A stretch of DNA of 64,000 bases from Ruminococcus sp. (GTDB lineage Bacteria; Bacillota; Clostridia; Lachnospirales; Lachnospiraceae). The notes under the pieces are model-generated. The model did no database searches. It worked only from the letters and a program-made list of their open reading frames with translations, and had not been told where the DNA came from. Location of the stretch: positions 25,596 to 89,595 of the forward strand of contig JAMPIB010000006.1 of assembly GCA_023663085.1 (NCBI GenBank). The letters are read 5' to 3'. Numbering within the stretch: position 1 is the first letter of the stretch; each line of letters opens with the position of its first letter. The position numbers and the translations under genes are program-made. Positions 26,638-35,359 of this stretch are shown one piece after another.

Positions 26638-26964
26638 ATGACAGTCAGCCATCCCTGTCCCTGCACAGAAGCCTGCCCGCTGCAAAAGGCAGCAAACGCC
26701 CTCGGCGGAAAATGGAAACTTTCCATCCTGTGTTCCTTAAATGCCAGCGGATCTACACGCTATAACGACCTGAAACGAAAGATAAAAGGAATCTCTAATA
26801 CAATGCTGGCCAAATCTCTGAAGGAACTGGAGGACAACGGACTTATCAAGCGTACCGAATACATGGAAGTCCCTATCCGGGTAGAGTACGAAACCACCGA
26901 TCTGACACAGGACTTATTACCGATCTTATCGGAATTAGCGAAGTGGTCGGTCAACATCAAGTAA
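26638..26964 (+). CDS. HxlR-family winged-helix transcriptional regulator
   Basis: Protein of 108 residues with the HxlR core: CPLQKAANALGGKWKLSILCSL, RYNDLKRKIKGISNTMLAKSLKELEDNGLI and a wing with VEYETTDLTQDLLPIL. Three cysteines at the N-terminus (CPCTEAC) plus the family cysteine suggest thiol-based redox sensing, as in YodB/HypR-type members. It is divergent from the flavodoxin and radical SAM genes and likely controls them. ATG at 26638 with AAAGGAG upstream. Its last 30 bp overlap the convergent DUF4129 gene. Confidence 0.9.
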   Translation: MTVSHPCPCTEACPLQKAANALGGKWKLSILCSLNASGSTRYNDLKRKIKGISNTMLAKSLKELEDNGLIKRTEYMEVPIRVEYETTDLTQDLLPILSELAKWSVNIK

Positions 26965-28185
26965 CTCCCCATACCGCGCCTTCTCATACCGCTCATGCAG
27001 GGCCTGCATCTGTGCTTCTCCGGCGATCCCGGCTTTTATTTCGATCTCTGTCGGGGACTCGGAGACTGCGGGCCGCTCTTTCCGGTAATGTCTTATCGTT
27101 TTGCGGTACTGTTTTCTGATACGCTCTCTTTCCGAAAGCCTGCGGGAATGCCCTTTGCGGGCCTTTTTCTGCGCCGGTTCGCTCTCCTGCAGTTCTTCCA
27201 CGATATCGCCGTTTTCATCCCTGGTCTCGCGGAAAATACGAAACTGCGCACGAATGGCTTTTAACAGCAAATATACGGCAAACAGAAAGACTCCCGCCAT
27301 AAAAAGATAAGACAGGGCCGTAAGCCAGCGCGGCATCGGCTTCGGTTCGCCGTAAAAGTCTTTCAGTTCCTCCATAGGGTCCTCTCCGCCCTGACCGCCC
27401 TCATTTTCCATTTCCAATTCGCCGTAATCTATTTTTCTATCAAGCGCCCATTTTCTGATATCCGAATATTTACGTGCATCCGCCGTAAAACCGGAAACTG
27501 CCGCAGCGCCAATGAGCAAAACCAGAAAAACGGTCAGTATCCCGCTGCCGATCCCATAAATTCTTTTGGACGGCAGATTGCAGGTTCTTTTATTTAACGA
27601 CAGGTAATTTTCCGTTTCCACCACATACTGATAGGCAAAAAATACCGGCGTATACAAGGCCGCGCTGAAAAGCGCCTCGTTACAGACCGCCGGACTGCTC
27701 ACGTTCTGCGCCACAATATAGATAATAAGGAAATAAAAAAGTACCGGAAATGCAGGTTCCCGCAGATCATCACGCAAAGGTCGCCAGTACGGATCCGCCT
27801 CCTGGGAAGCTTCTTCCTGCTCTTTCCTGCGCAGACGCTTAAGCATCCTGTCAACGATCACGAATATCGTCTCTATGGAAAGTGCGGCCGCGTAACCTAT
27901 CGACATTCCCATCGGATAGAGCGAGCGCGCAATGTAACTGCCAAGAGCCCCCATCGCCGCAAAGGTCAGTATCGAAATGACCAGATAAGTCAACATGCTG
28001 CGGCATTTTTCCACGGCATAATCCGTTATCACGATGGGGAAAAAAATAAGCAGACATTTCGCATATAGATGCTTTCCGGCAATATCCTGCCATTCTAAAC
28101 CAAGCGCACAAAACAGGGGCAGAATAATAGCCATAATAAGCGTCGCATGAACCCATCCGGCTGTTTTTTTGATGATTTTCCGCAT
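26935..28185 (-). CDS. DUF4129-type membrane protein
   Basis: Protein of 416 residues. About five or six transmembrane helices lie in residues 1-230, one more at about 285-305, then a cytoplasmic C-terminus with the DUF4129 pattern RIRKQYRKTIRHYRK and LHERYEKARYGE. Third gene of a MoxR-DUF58-DUF4129 operon. In other bacteria such operons act in envelope or protein-complex maturation, and the DUF4129 proteins often carry transglutaminase domains; none is present here. It overlaps the convergent HxlR gene by 30 bp. Confidence 0.75.
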   Translation of the reverse strand: MRKIIKKTAGWVHATLIMAIILPLFCALGLEWQDIAGKHLYAKCLLIFFPIVITDYAVEKCRSMLTYLVISILTFAAMGALGSYIARSLYPMGMSIGYAAALSIETIFVIVDRMLKRLRRKEQEEASQEADPYWRPLRDDLREPAFPVLFYFLIIYIVAQNVSSPAVCNEALFSAALYTPVFFAYQYVVETENYLSLNKRTCNLPSKRIYGIGSGILTVFLVLLIGAAAVSGFTADARKYSDIRKWALDRKIDYGELEMENEGGQGGEDPMEELKDFYGEPKPMPRWLTALSYLFMAGVFLFAVYLLLKAIRAQFRIFRETRDENGDIVEELQESEPAQKKARKGHSRRLSERERIRKQYRKTIRHYRKERPAVSESPTEIEIKAGIAGEAQMQALHERYEKARYGELLDVDRPLR

Positions 28186-28204
28186 AGTAATCCCTGCCTT
28201 TCTC

Positions 28205-29401
28205 TCAGTCTGCTACTTCCCTCTTTACCAGGCGGATATTGTCTTTGCACGCAATTCTGCATTCCTCATTTTTCGGATAAGGAATGACCCAGATGGCCTG
28301 ACGCGTCTTACCGACATATTCCTCTATGGCCGCCGCATTCTCCGCCGCGTTTTTGGAAATAAAGATCATAACCGTGTCTTCTTCCGGGCCGGCTGCACCG
28401 GCTAAGCTGGCCGGGCTGGCCGGATTGGCTGAGCCAGCTGCACCAGTTGCATTGACTCTATTGGTCAATTCATTCAAAAAACCGGCAAACGGCAGAACCT
28501 TGTCCTCATTCTTATAGCGGGCAAGCATCTGCTCTATGCTGTTAAGCTGCCGTTTCCCGGCGGCGGGTGACAGATATGTATAATCTGTACCGGCCGTCTC
28601 CGCCGCCCTATGCTCTACATTCACACAGATTCCGACTTCCATTCCCCGCCCTGTCATCTTCTGCGCCAGACAGGCCGCAATGGAAATGGATTCTTCGATC
28701 AACGATTCCTGCTTTAAAATACCCCGGTCTTCCAGATCCAGATAGAGCATCGCCTTTTCCGTCAATGTCGATTCCCACGTATTGACCATCAGTTCCCCCG
28801 TTCTGGCACTGGCCTTCCAGTTGATGGCCTTCATGGGATCGGTCAGCGTATATTCTCTGATAGAAGCGAAGGCGAACGGGTCTTCAAACAGCCTTTTGGC
28901 ACACTGTACATTGCCCATCAGCCGTTCGCAGGCGCTCATGATATCCGAAACATCCGTTCTGGCCGCATAGACATACATCTGCGCATCCGCCGGATACTCC
29001 GCGGAGAAACGCCGCTCATGCAACAGGGAAAAGGTCGTAAGGTCAGTTTCCTCGATCCGGTAAAATCCCCTTTTCGGGCATTGCAGCACCAGATTCCTGA
29101 TAATACGCTGATTACCGAGCAGGGCAAAAATATCCCTTTTGTATGTATAATCGCTGACATTCGTATTTTCGCAATCCAGAAAAGAAAGCCCTTTATCCAC
29201 ATGAAACGCCACTTCCAGTATGGGCAGAGGCAGTTTTTTCCCGTTTTCGACGCATTCCGTCATCTGTGCCTGCTCGCCCGCGTATACATATTGTTGTAAA
29301 AAGCGAAACGCCACGACGATATTTTTATCCCAGCAAAAAGCAAAATATACGTTCCATACAAGCAGTAAAAAGGCTAATCCAAAGAAAAACACACCGATCA
29401 T
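28205..29401 (-). CDS. DUF58 (von Willebrand-like) protein
   Basis: Protein of 398 residues with an N-terminal membrane hairpin and the DUF58 signature REYTLTDPMKAINWKASART followed by a vWA-like domain (LYLDLEDRG). A low-complexity Ala/Gly/Pro/Ser insert (about residues 320-345) interrupts the C-terminal part and looks recently expanded, because the DNA there is a run of similar GCC/CTG-rich units. The start overlaps the moxR stop (ATGA), so translation is coupled. DUF58 proteins usually work with a MoxR ATPase in a chaperone-like system. Confidence 0.85.
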   Translation of the reverse strand: MIGVFFFGLAFLLLVWNVYFAFCWDKNIVVAFRFLQQYVYAGEQAQMTECVENGKKLPLPILEVAFHVDKGLSFLDCENTNVSDYTYKRDIFALLGNQRIIRNLVLQCPKRGFYRIEETDLTTFSLLHERRFSAEYPADAQMYVYAARTDVSDIMSACERLMGNVQCAKRLFEDPFAFASIREYTLTDPMKAINWKASARTGELMVNTWESTLTEKAMLYLDLEDRGILKQESLIEESISIAACLAQKMTGRGMEVGICVNVEHRAAETAGTDYTYLSPAAGKRQLNSIEQMLARYKNEDKVLPFAGFLNELTNRVNATGAAGSANPASPASLAGAAGPEEDTVMIFISKNAAENAAAIEEYVGKTRQAIWVIPYPKNEECRIACKDNIRLVKREVAD

Positions 29402-30354
29402 GGTTTCGTCCAGTCCTCCGTAGGCAGCGAAATGCTGTTCAAAATACCGTAGATCACGGATTCTTTCTGTTTCGTATAAGCGGATTCCGTTATCATCCTG
29501 TGTACCAGCACTGGAAGAGCCACGGTCTTGATATCTTCTGGAACGACAAACTCCCTGCCCTGCACCATTGCATACCCCTGCGACGCGCGCAGAAGCGCAA
29601 GCGTTCCCCTCGGACTGACGCCCTCTGCAATATTGCCGTTTTCTCCAAGTCCGGAACCGTATTTTCTTGTAGCCTGCACCAGATTCACGATATAATCCCG
29701 CAGATCAGCATGTACATAGATGTTCCTGCACTCTTTCTGTAAACCGATGATCTCCTCTCTGGTGCAGACAGGCTCAAGCGTTTCCAGCGGCGTATCATGG
29801 ATATAACGGTCAATCATCTGTCTTTCTTCTTCCGCGTTCAGACTTCCCATGCTGATACGCATGAGAAAGCGATCCATCTGCGCTTCGGGAAGCGGATAAC
29901 AGCCCAGCGTCTCCACCGGATTCTGCGTCGCCATGACAAAAAAAGGCGCCCCCAACGTTCTGGTCACACCATCCACCGTGACCTGCCCCTCTCCCATACA
30001 CTCCAACAGACTCGACTGCGTTCTCGGCGTCGCACGGTTGATTTCATCCGCCAACAGCAGATTTGTAAAAACAGGCCCTTCTTTAAATACGAAAGTACTC
30101 TTTTCCTGATTAAAATATGACAGTCCTGTCACATCACTTGGCAGTAAGTCCGGCGTGAACTGGATACGGCCGAATGCAAAATCCATTGACTTCGCAAGCG
30201 ACCTGGCCAGCACCGTTTTACCCGTTCCCGGTACATCTTCTAACAGGACATGTCCTCCCGCGGCCAGTGAAGCTAACAGCAGTTCGATGATATGCTCTTT
30301 TCCTATAATGACTTTGGATACGTTATCTTTTATTTTTGACAGCAGATCGCTCAT
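29398..30354 (-). CDS. MoxR-family AAA+ ATPase
   Basis: Protein of 318 residues with Walker A DVPGTGKTVLARSLA, Walker B LLLADEINRATPRTQSSLLE, sensor 1 MATQNP and the C-terminal lid with SPRGTLALLRASQGYA. These are the hallmarks of MoxR ATPases, which remodel or activate partner proteins containing DUF58/vWA domains. First gene of the three-gene operon with DUF58 and DUF4129. Length and motifs are complete. Confidence 0.93.
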   Translation of the reverse strand: MSDLLSKIKDNVSKVIIGKEHIIELLLASLAAGGHVLLEDVPGTGKTVLARSLAKSMDFAFGRIQFTPDLLPSDVTGLSYFNQEKSTFVFKEGPVFTNLLLADEINRATPRTQSSLLECMGEGQVTVDGVTRTLGAPFFVMATQNPVETLGCYPLPEAQMDRFLMRISMGSLNAEEERQMIDRYIHDTPLETLEPVCTREEIIGLQKECRNIYVHADLRDYIVNLVQATRKYGSGLGENGNIAEGVSPRGTLALLRASQGYAMVQGREFVVPEDIKTVALPVLVHRMITESAYTKQKESVIYGILNSISLPTEDWTKP

Positions 30355-30380
30355 GATGATTACCCCCTTTGGTTTCTTCT

Positions 30381-31685
30381 TTAACTGATACGATACACCT
30401 TAACCCCATGCGCGGGGATCACCGCTTCTATCCGGCCGGCTGCCGTGCTGCCTTCCTTTTTATCCCATAATTCAAACAACCTTTTCTCTTCGCCCGGCTG
30501 ATAACCTTCTGCCAGATCCTCTAATGAGACTGAAAGCGCTGCTTCTTTGTCACTCGTATTAAAGATTGCCACGCATACCCTGCCACAGCTCATATCCTTA
30601 TTTTTCCAGATCACACAATCTGGTGTCCTGAGAAGCTGCGTGCCCCTGCAGTCTTTTCCCATCAGCGCAAGCAGGTCTTTATTGGTAAGCAGCGAGAGGG
30701 TAAAATCATCCAGTAACGTCAGTTCCGCTCCGATCATAAGCGGTGAACGGAACATACACCAGAGCGTCATCATGGTCTTTTGCTCTTCTTTGCTGAACGC
30801 CGTATCCCGCTCCTGTCCGAAACCCTTGCCAAGTTTACCGATTGGCAGCATATCGCAGTCCGGGAAACAGCCTTCGCGCACATGATCCTGCCATAACTCG
30901 CAGCGAGCGAACATTGCTTTTAACAGACTCCACTCGTCCCAGAAATCATCCGTGATACGCCACATATTCGCATACTGGCAGTATTCCCACGCATGGTCGA
31001 TCTGTGCGGGGCCCGGCGAGAGACTCAGAACGATCGGCCGACCGCATTTGTCGATCGCCTTATGCAGCATACGTATCTCATCCCAGCCGGAAAAAGGTTC
31101 CATCCGATACAGCCTACTGTCGCAGATATCGTCGCACTTGATATAATCCACGCCCCACTGTGCATACATGGACAGCAAAGAATCATAATATGCCTGTCCA
31201 TCTTCCGTATTACGCACGCCGTACATATCGGGATTCCAGATGCAGATAGACGACGGGTCGGCTATCCGGTTGGCTTTTTCCTTTGCGCCAAGGACGGGGC
31301 AGTTTAAATAAGCCGCTTTCCGCGGGATACCGCGCATGATATGGATACCGAATTTCAGCCCCAGACTATGTATGTAGTCAGCGAGCGGGCCGAATCCTTT
31401 CCCGCCTGCTGATGACGGAAATCTTGCAGGAGATGGCTGTAATCTTCCGTAGTCATCCATTTCCACATCCCCGAAAGGGATATACTGGAATCTGTCGCGC
31501 ATCGTTCCGGCATCGTTAGAATACCACTCGATATCCACAACGATATACTCCCAGCCATATTCTTTTAAGTGCGCCGCCATATAGTCCGCGTTGGCCTTGA
31601 TCTGCGCCTCGTTTACGGTCGTATCGTAATAATCGTAGCTGTTCCACCCCATCGGCGGGGTCAGTGCAAAAGTGTTTTTGTCCAT
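30381..31685 (-). CDS. GH27 family glycosidase (alpha-galactosidase-like)
   Basis: Protein of 434 residues, no signal peptide. GH27 features: TPPMGWNSYDYYD at the N-terminus, VVDIEWY, the nucleophile in VDYIKCDDICDSR, the acid/base Asp in WRITDDFWDEW, and FRSPLMIGAELTLLDD before a C-terminal beta domain. It should release terminal alpha-galactose or related sugars inside the cell. No sugar transporter or regulator is next to it; the moxR gene starts 26 bp downstream on the same strand. Substrate specificity cannot be read from sequence. Confidence 0.88.
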   Translation of the reverse strand: MDKNTFALTPPMGWNSYDYYDTTVNEAQIKANADYMAAHLKEYGWEYIVVDIEWYSNDAGTMRDRFQYIPFGDVEMDDYGRLQPSPARFPSSAGGKGFGPLADYIHSLGLKFGIHIMRGIPRKAAYLNCPVLGAKEKANRIADPSSICIWNPDMYGVRNTEDGQAYYDSLLSMYAQWGVDYIKCDDICDSRLYRMEPFSGWDEIRMLHKAIDKCGRPIVLSLSPGPAQIDHAWEYCQYANMWRITDDFWDEWSLLKAMFARCELWQDHVREGCFPDCDMLPIGKLGKGFGQERDTAFSKEEQKTMMTLWCMFRSPLMIGAELTLLDDFTLSLLTNKDLLALMGKDCRGTQLLRTPDCVIWKNKDMSCGRVCVAIFNTSDKEAALSVSLEDLAEGYQPGEEKRLFELWDKKEGSTAAGRIEAVIPAHGVKVYRIS

Positions 31686-31732
31686 GGTTTGTCTCCTTTT
31701 TCTGTTTTTTTTTAATTATTTTTTAATCGAAC

Positions 31733-31813
31733 TCAATCTTTTAAACATCCTATCGGGACAACATACACGCCATCTTTACGGCGGTAGGCCAGTTCGGTTG
31801 CAGTTAATACCAT
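31733..31813 (-). pseudogene. Short ORF, possible C-terminal remnant of a DUF4143-type ATPase
   Basis: Twenty-six codons ending in TGA, beginning MVLTATELAYRR and ending VPIGCLKD. The pattern (hydrophobic strand, basic turn, DGVYVVP strand, final Leu) is like the last strands of the nuclease-like domain of DUF4143 ATPases. There is no ribosome binding site, and the 23-bp tandem repeats begin 13 bp upstream. The assignment is an impression only. Confidence 0.3.
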
Positions 31814-31825
31814 AAATATATTGTC

Positions 31826-31925
31826 CACTTCCGCTTTTTGCAATATTTTACTTCCTGTTTTTGCAGTATTTTACTTCCGATTTTTGCAACATTTCACTTC
31901 CGGCTTTTGCAGTACTTTACTTCTG
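31826..31925. repeat. Tandem 23-bp repeat, four units plus a fragment
   Basis: Units start at 31826, 31849, 31872 and 31895 with consensus YACTTCCNNTTTTTGCARYA plus YTT; a partial fifth starts at 31918. Because 23 is not a multiple of three, the array cannot encode a regular peptide repeat. It lies between a short ORF remnant and the 3' end of the LysM gene and overlaps the last codons of that gene. Confidence 0.85.
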
Positions 31926-33350
31926 CATTTCCAGCACTGTCCCCGGCAGGATCAGGGAAGGATCATCACCGATCGTTTCCGCATTATATTCATAAATCTC
32001 CCGCCAGCGGCTGCCATCGCCATAATGTTCTTCTGCCAGTTTCCAGAGAGAATCCCCTTTTTCCACCGTTAATACATATGGCGGCGTCTGTACATCCGTC
32101 TGCGCCCAAAACGCCTCTTTTTTCATAAACGTTTCCTTTTCCTGATTCCATAGCCAATAATCCACAACACAAGTAAGCCGGCCCTCGTCGTCCGCCTGTT
32201 CCTCATCACTGTCATATTCATGATAACGCACTTCAATGTCCAGATATCCGTCTTTATTCCAATCCACAAAATGAATCGTATCGGTTTCCCATACGCTCAA
32301 CTGTACGCGCTCATCCTGCAGCAATTCCCCATTTTCCGCTATGCGCACTTCCATCCGATACCAGTCGGCATTACTCTCTCCCCTTTTTAAATAAAATTCA
32401 TAACCGTTTTCTCCGGCTTCAACGCCCTCTCCGGCATAACTGAAATGAATTGACACCTCCGGCATACCGGAAAATATCGTCATCCGATACTCCGCTTCGG
32501 AAAGCAGGCCGAAATAACCGTCCCATTCATGACTTCCAGTCCCATCTGTATAGACAGCACTGGCCTTTTTTTCTATGAAAAAGCACTCCGGATCCTCCAA
32601 TCTGCTCTCTCTTTCCGCATGTTCCATCCAGTACATACTATCATAATCCAGTACATGTATGATTCCATTCGACCTGCCATTCTCTCCATGATCATCAAAC
32701 CAGTCACGAAAATCTATAAGCTGCCCGGCCGCCGTATATTGATTTGTTTCCGTAACCTCCTCACATGTCAGAACATACAGATACCCATCACAGACAACCA
32801 CTTCTCTTTTGGGTAATATATAACAATACATGTATTCCTCTTCATGATATTCATAACGAATCTGTTCCATATAATAAGGATCTTCCTTATCGGGAAAGCG
32901 CCCTTGTTCGCAGGGATATGTCCACGCTTCGCATTCATATCCCTCCTCCGCCAGGTTCTGCACTATGTATTCATAGATATCCGTTCTGTAAATGTCTTCA
33001 TCAAGACGCAGTTTCACAAAAGACCATAGCGCAGCATCCTTTTCTTTCCGCAGCAGCTCTTCTTTTTTCTCTAAAAAATCCTCGACAAGAGCCTCCTGCT
33101 CCTCATAAAATTCCCATGTGAAATCCGCTGTTTCATCGCTCACCCATACAAAAGCATACGTATAATCATTTTTCTTTGCTTCAGAGAGCAGGCAGTCCGT
33201 CCAATACTCCCACTTTCTTTTTTCTCCATAATATACTCTTCCTGACAAGCGCTCCCAAAGACTCTTTCCTGCCATCAGGCACAAAAAGAGCAGGATTACT
33301 ATAATAGCAATACCTTTAATCAATTTCCTGGCTTTTTTTCTCATTTGCAT
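31917..33350 (-). CDS. Membrane-anchored protein with C-terminal LysM domain
   Basis: Protein of 477 residues. A basic N-terminus and one hydrophobic helix (IAIIVILLFLCLMAG, about residues 14-28) form a signal anchor. The large extracellular middle is rich in Tyr, Glu and Asp, not recognised, with a DWNKDGYLDIEVRYHEYDSD stretch like FG-GAP/EF-hand calcium loops. The last 53 residues are a LysM module (VEKGDSLWKLAEEHYGDGSR and LPGTVLEMQ), which binds peptidoglycan or chitin-type glycans. It probably sits at the cell surface. The stop codon lies within the 23-bp repeat array. Confidence 0.75.
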   Translation of the reverse strand: MQMRKKARKLIKGIAIIVILLFLCLMAGKSLWERLSGRVYYGEKRKWEYWTDCLLSEAKKNDYTYAFVWVSDETADFTWEFYEEQEALVEDFLEKKEELLRKEKDAALWSFVKLRLDEDIYRTDIYEYIVQNLAEEGYECEAWTYPCEQGRFPDKEDPYYMEQIRYEYHEEEYMYCYILPKREVVVCDGYLYVLTCEEVTETNQYTAAGQLIDFRDWFDDHGENGRSNGIIHVLDYDSMYWMEHAERESRLEDPECFFIEKKASAVYTDGTGSHEWDGYFGLLSEAEYRMTIFSGMPEVSIHFSYAGEGVEAGENGYEFYLKRGESNADWYRMEVRIAENGELLQDERVQLSVWETDTIHFVDWNKDGYLDIEVRYHEYDSDEEQADDEGRLTCVVDYWLWNQEKETFMKKEAFWAQTDVQTPPYVLTVEKGDSLWKLAEEHYGDGSRWREIYEYNAETIGDDPSLILPGTVLEMQK

Positions 33351-33430
33351 GATAATGGCGGCTATCCCTTCCTACTGCCAATTTGAGCATTTCATTTTGA
33401 TCCGTACAGACACAGTGAATTTACCGTTAT

Positions 33431-33530
33431 CGTATCATATTCACAAAAGCAACTGTGTAAATCATCTCAATAAGAATTACGCAGTAATTCTTAGAACGCA
33501 AGCTGCCGAGCTTGCGTTTATTGTAACATA
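33431..33530 (-). repeat. Dispersed double-hairpin repeat, copy B (inverted relative to copy A)
   Basis: Read on the minus strand this 100-bp segment matches copy A at 14054-14155 almost base for base, including both perfect stem-loops and the GATTTACACAG and GTGAATATGATAC tail; only a few substitutions were seen. It lies just downstream of spoVAC, where spoVAD would be expected, and upstream of the LysM gene. Confidence 0.8.
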
Positions 33531-33573
33531 CCCCCGGTCCGAGTACAACACTTTGCACCTGGTGCAAAGTGAT

Positions 33574-34068
33574 TTAAATATGCCCCATCAGCCAGTAAAA
33601 TACCCCCAGCACCCAGCTTGTAAAGATGCCGTACAGGATGACCGGGCCTGCGATCGTAAAGATCTTACAGCCGATACCAAAGACCTGTCCCTCCTTTTTA
33701 TACTCAATCGCCGGAGCGGATACCGAATTGGCGAATCCCGTGATTGGCACGAGTGCGCCTGCGCCGCCCCATTCCACGATCTTCGGATAAATATTAAACC
33801 CGGTCAGCACCACGCTTAAAAGCACCAGCAGCATCGAACACCACGCGCCTGCCGTTTCCTTATCCAGTCCCATACTGTTCGTCGCGTAATTTAAAATCGC
33901 CTGCCCGATACAGCAGATGATCCCGCCGACCACAAACGCCTTCACCATCCGCCAGAAAAGATTCGCCGTAGGCGTTAGCGCCTTTACCCGCTGCTGGTAC
34001 TTCTGATTCTCCGCCTCTTTTATCTCCTGCTTTATCTCCTGTTGTACATTTTTCTTATTCTGTTCCAT
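33574..34068 (-). CDS. spoVAC: Stage V sporulation protein AC
   Basis: Membrane protein of 164 residues; SpoVAC is a mechanosensitive channel-like component of the SpoVA system that moves Ca-dipicolinic acid into and out of the spore. Family segments: ALTPTANLFWRMVKAFVVGG, MLLVLLSVVLTGFNIYPKI and GAGALVPITGFANSVSAPAIEYKKEG. The ATG at 34068 has AGGAGG upstream; a longer open frame is a read into spoVAB. It is third in spoVAA-AB-AC. The usual next genes, spoVAD and spoVAE, are absent here. Confidence 0.93.
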   Translation of the reverse strand: MEQNKKNVQQEIKQEIKEAENQKYQQRVKALTPTANLFWRMVKAFVVGGIICCIGQAILNYATNSMGLDKETAGAWCSMLLVLLSVVLTGFNIYPKIVEWGGAGALVPITGFANSVSAPAIEYKKEGQVFGIGCKIFTIAGPVILYGIFTSWVLGVFYWLMGHI

Positions 34069-34103
34069 ATAACAGCCTCCTTTCCTTTTTTCACCGGACA
34101 TTT

Positions 34104-34604
34104 TTATGTGCCGCCATACAAATACACCGCCTGCGTAAAATAGATCAGACTTCCCGCCAGCTTGCCAAGCGCCACAGCCAGAATAGCAAAACCAAGTCCG
34201 TGCCGGAAACCGATCCTTCTGGAAAAAATCGGTATCGTATTGAGCATCTCCGCAATGGCAAGCGCCAGACAGCCTACGAAAATACCGGAAAAAACGCCAA
34301 ATATGAGCAGCATCACCGTCCCGACTACACGCCAGATATCTTCCGTATCTGCGCTGCCAAACAGTTGTCTGGAGATCACCCATTCGCCCAGATTGGCATA
34401 ATCGCTGAATACACTGATAAAATCGCCAAACAGCGTCCCCAGAACGACCATTTCCTCCAGGATAAAAATATGCCTCGCCACGTGCATCTTTCCCGCAAAA
34501 CGCGGTATCAGACCCACTGATATCAATACCGTGAAAACGCCTCCCGATACGATAAGGCCAAAACTTGTGCCTAATACCCCCAGAAAAATCTGCTTACTTA
34601 ACAT
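34104..34604 (-). CDS. spoVAB: Stage V sporulation protein AB
   Basis: Membrane protein of 166 residues. FGLIVSGGVFTVLISVGLIPRFAGK near the N-terminus and GIFVGCLALAIAEMLNTIPIFSRR are typical of SpoVAB. It lies between spoVAA, which it overlaps by 11 bp, and spoVAC (35 bp gap). SpoVA proteins reside in the inner spore membrane and are made in the forespore late in sporulation. Confidence 0.93.
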   Translation of the reverse strand: MLSKQIFLGVLGTSFGLIVSGGVFTVLISVGLIPRFAGKMHVARHIFILEEMVVLGTLFGDFISVFSDYANLGEWVISRQLFGSADTEDIWRVVGTVMLLIFGVFSGIFVGCLALAIAEMLNTIPIFSRRIGFRHGLGFAILAVALGKLAGSLIYFTQAVYLYGGT

Positions 34605-35229
34605 CTATCGTTTTCCCTTCCCTGTCTGACGTTTCTATCAAAGCCTTATTAACATCCGTCTCATAGACACGCATTTCCACCTCGATCGGCGTCGGGTCTT
34701 TGGTAATGCGCCTGCCGCCTATATGATTGAAAAACAGAATGATACCAATCGCCAGACCGATAGAGTAAGATAACTCCAATATACCGTACCCGTCGTTTGC
34801 TCCCCCCATGACCATTTCATACACCTTGGTAAAGACATCATTGATGCCAATATCGTTATGAAAAGCCATGATCGTAAAAGCGGTTCCAAAAAAACTGACT
34901 GCCGATACGAAAAAAATTTTCACCGTCTGCACCGCGCCTTTATGCTTATTGACATTTACCTGCTCGACCAGCACATCCGTCTCTCCGAGATTTTCCACAC
35001 TGATACCGGGAAATTCTTTCTCAATCACCTCGATCACTTTCAAAATACTGATGACCGTCCTTTTTGACTCGCCGCTTTTAAAATGATGCAGTTTGATACT
35101 CTTGGCTTTGGCCAGGATATGCTCGTCACTACAGGTCATTTTCCCGATATCCTTTACATAGACATCCTCCGATGGCAATTCCACGTTCTGTTCCGCCTTT
35201 AAATATAACGTTGCATTATTGGTTGACAT
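34594..35229 (-). CDS. spoVAA: Stage V sporulation protein AA
   Basis: Protein of 211 residues: an N-terminal soluble domain (YLKAEQNVELPSEDVYVKDI at the start) and two transmembrane helices (about 105-125 and 150-170), as in SpoVAA. First gene of spoVAA-AB-AC. ATG at 35229 with AAGGAAG upstream. A forespore (sigma-G) promoter is expected but no convincing one was seen in the short upstream region, which follows the terminator at 35314-35346. Confidence 0.92.
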   Translation of the reverse strand: MSTNNATLYLKAEQNVELPSEDVYVKDIGKMTCSDEHILAKAKSIKLHHFKSGESKRTVISILKVIEVIEKEFPGISVENLGETDVLVEQVNVNKHKGAVQTVKIFFVSAVSFFGTAFTIMAFHNDIGINDVFTKVYEMVMGGANDGYGILELSYSIGLAIGIILFFNHIGGRRITKDPTPIEVEMRVYETDVNKALIETSDREGKTIDVK

Positions 35230-35313
35230 AACATCTTCCTTTTCAGATATTTATATAAATCATCTTTTCCCTTAACTGCTTCTATTATTCTTTTGAGAGA
35301 AAAATTATTGCAA

Positions 35314-35346
35314 CAAAAAAACAAGCGCCATCTACACAGCGCCTGT
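35314..35346 (-). terminator. Intrinsic terminator after the two small genes
   Basis: Minus strand: ACAGGCGC and GCGCTTGT arms around a 10-base loop, followed by seven T residues. It separates the small genes at 35360-35675 from spoVAA. Confidence 0.88.
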
Positions 35347-35359
35347 TCCTTCATTCCCA

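Noticed and set aside
31826-31925. CRISPR-like array
   Set aside because: The 23-bp units are directly adjacent with no unique spacers, and no cas genes are present.
34069-34383. N-terminal extension of SpoVAC
   Set aside because: The frame continues into spoVAB in the wrong register; AGGAGG before 34068 and the family length set the start.
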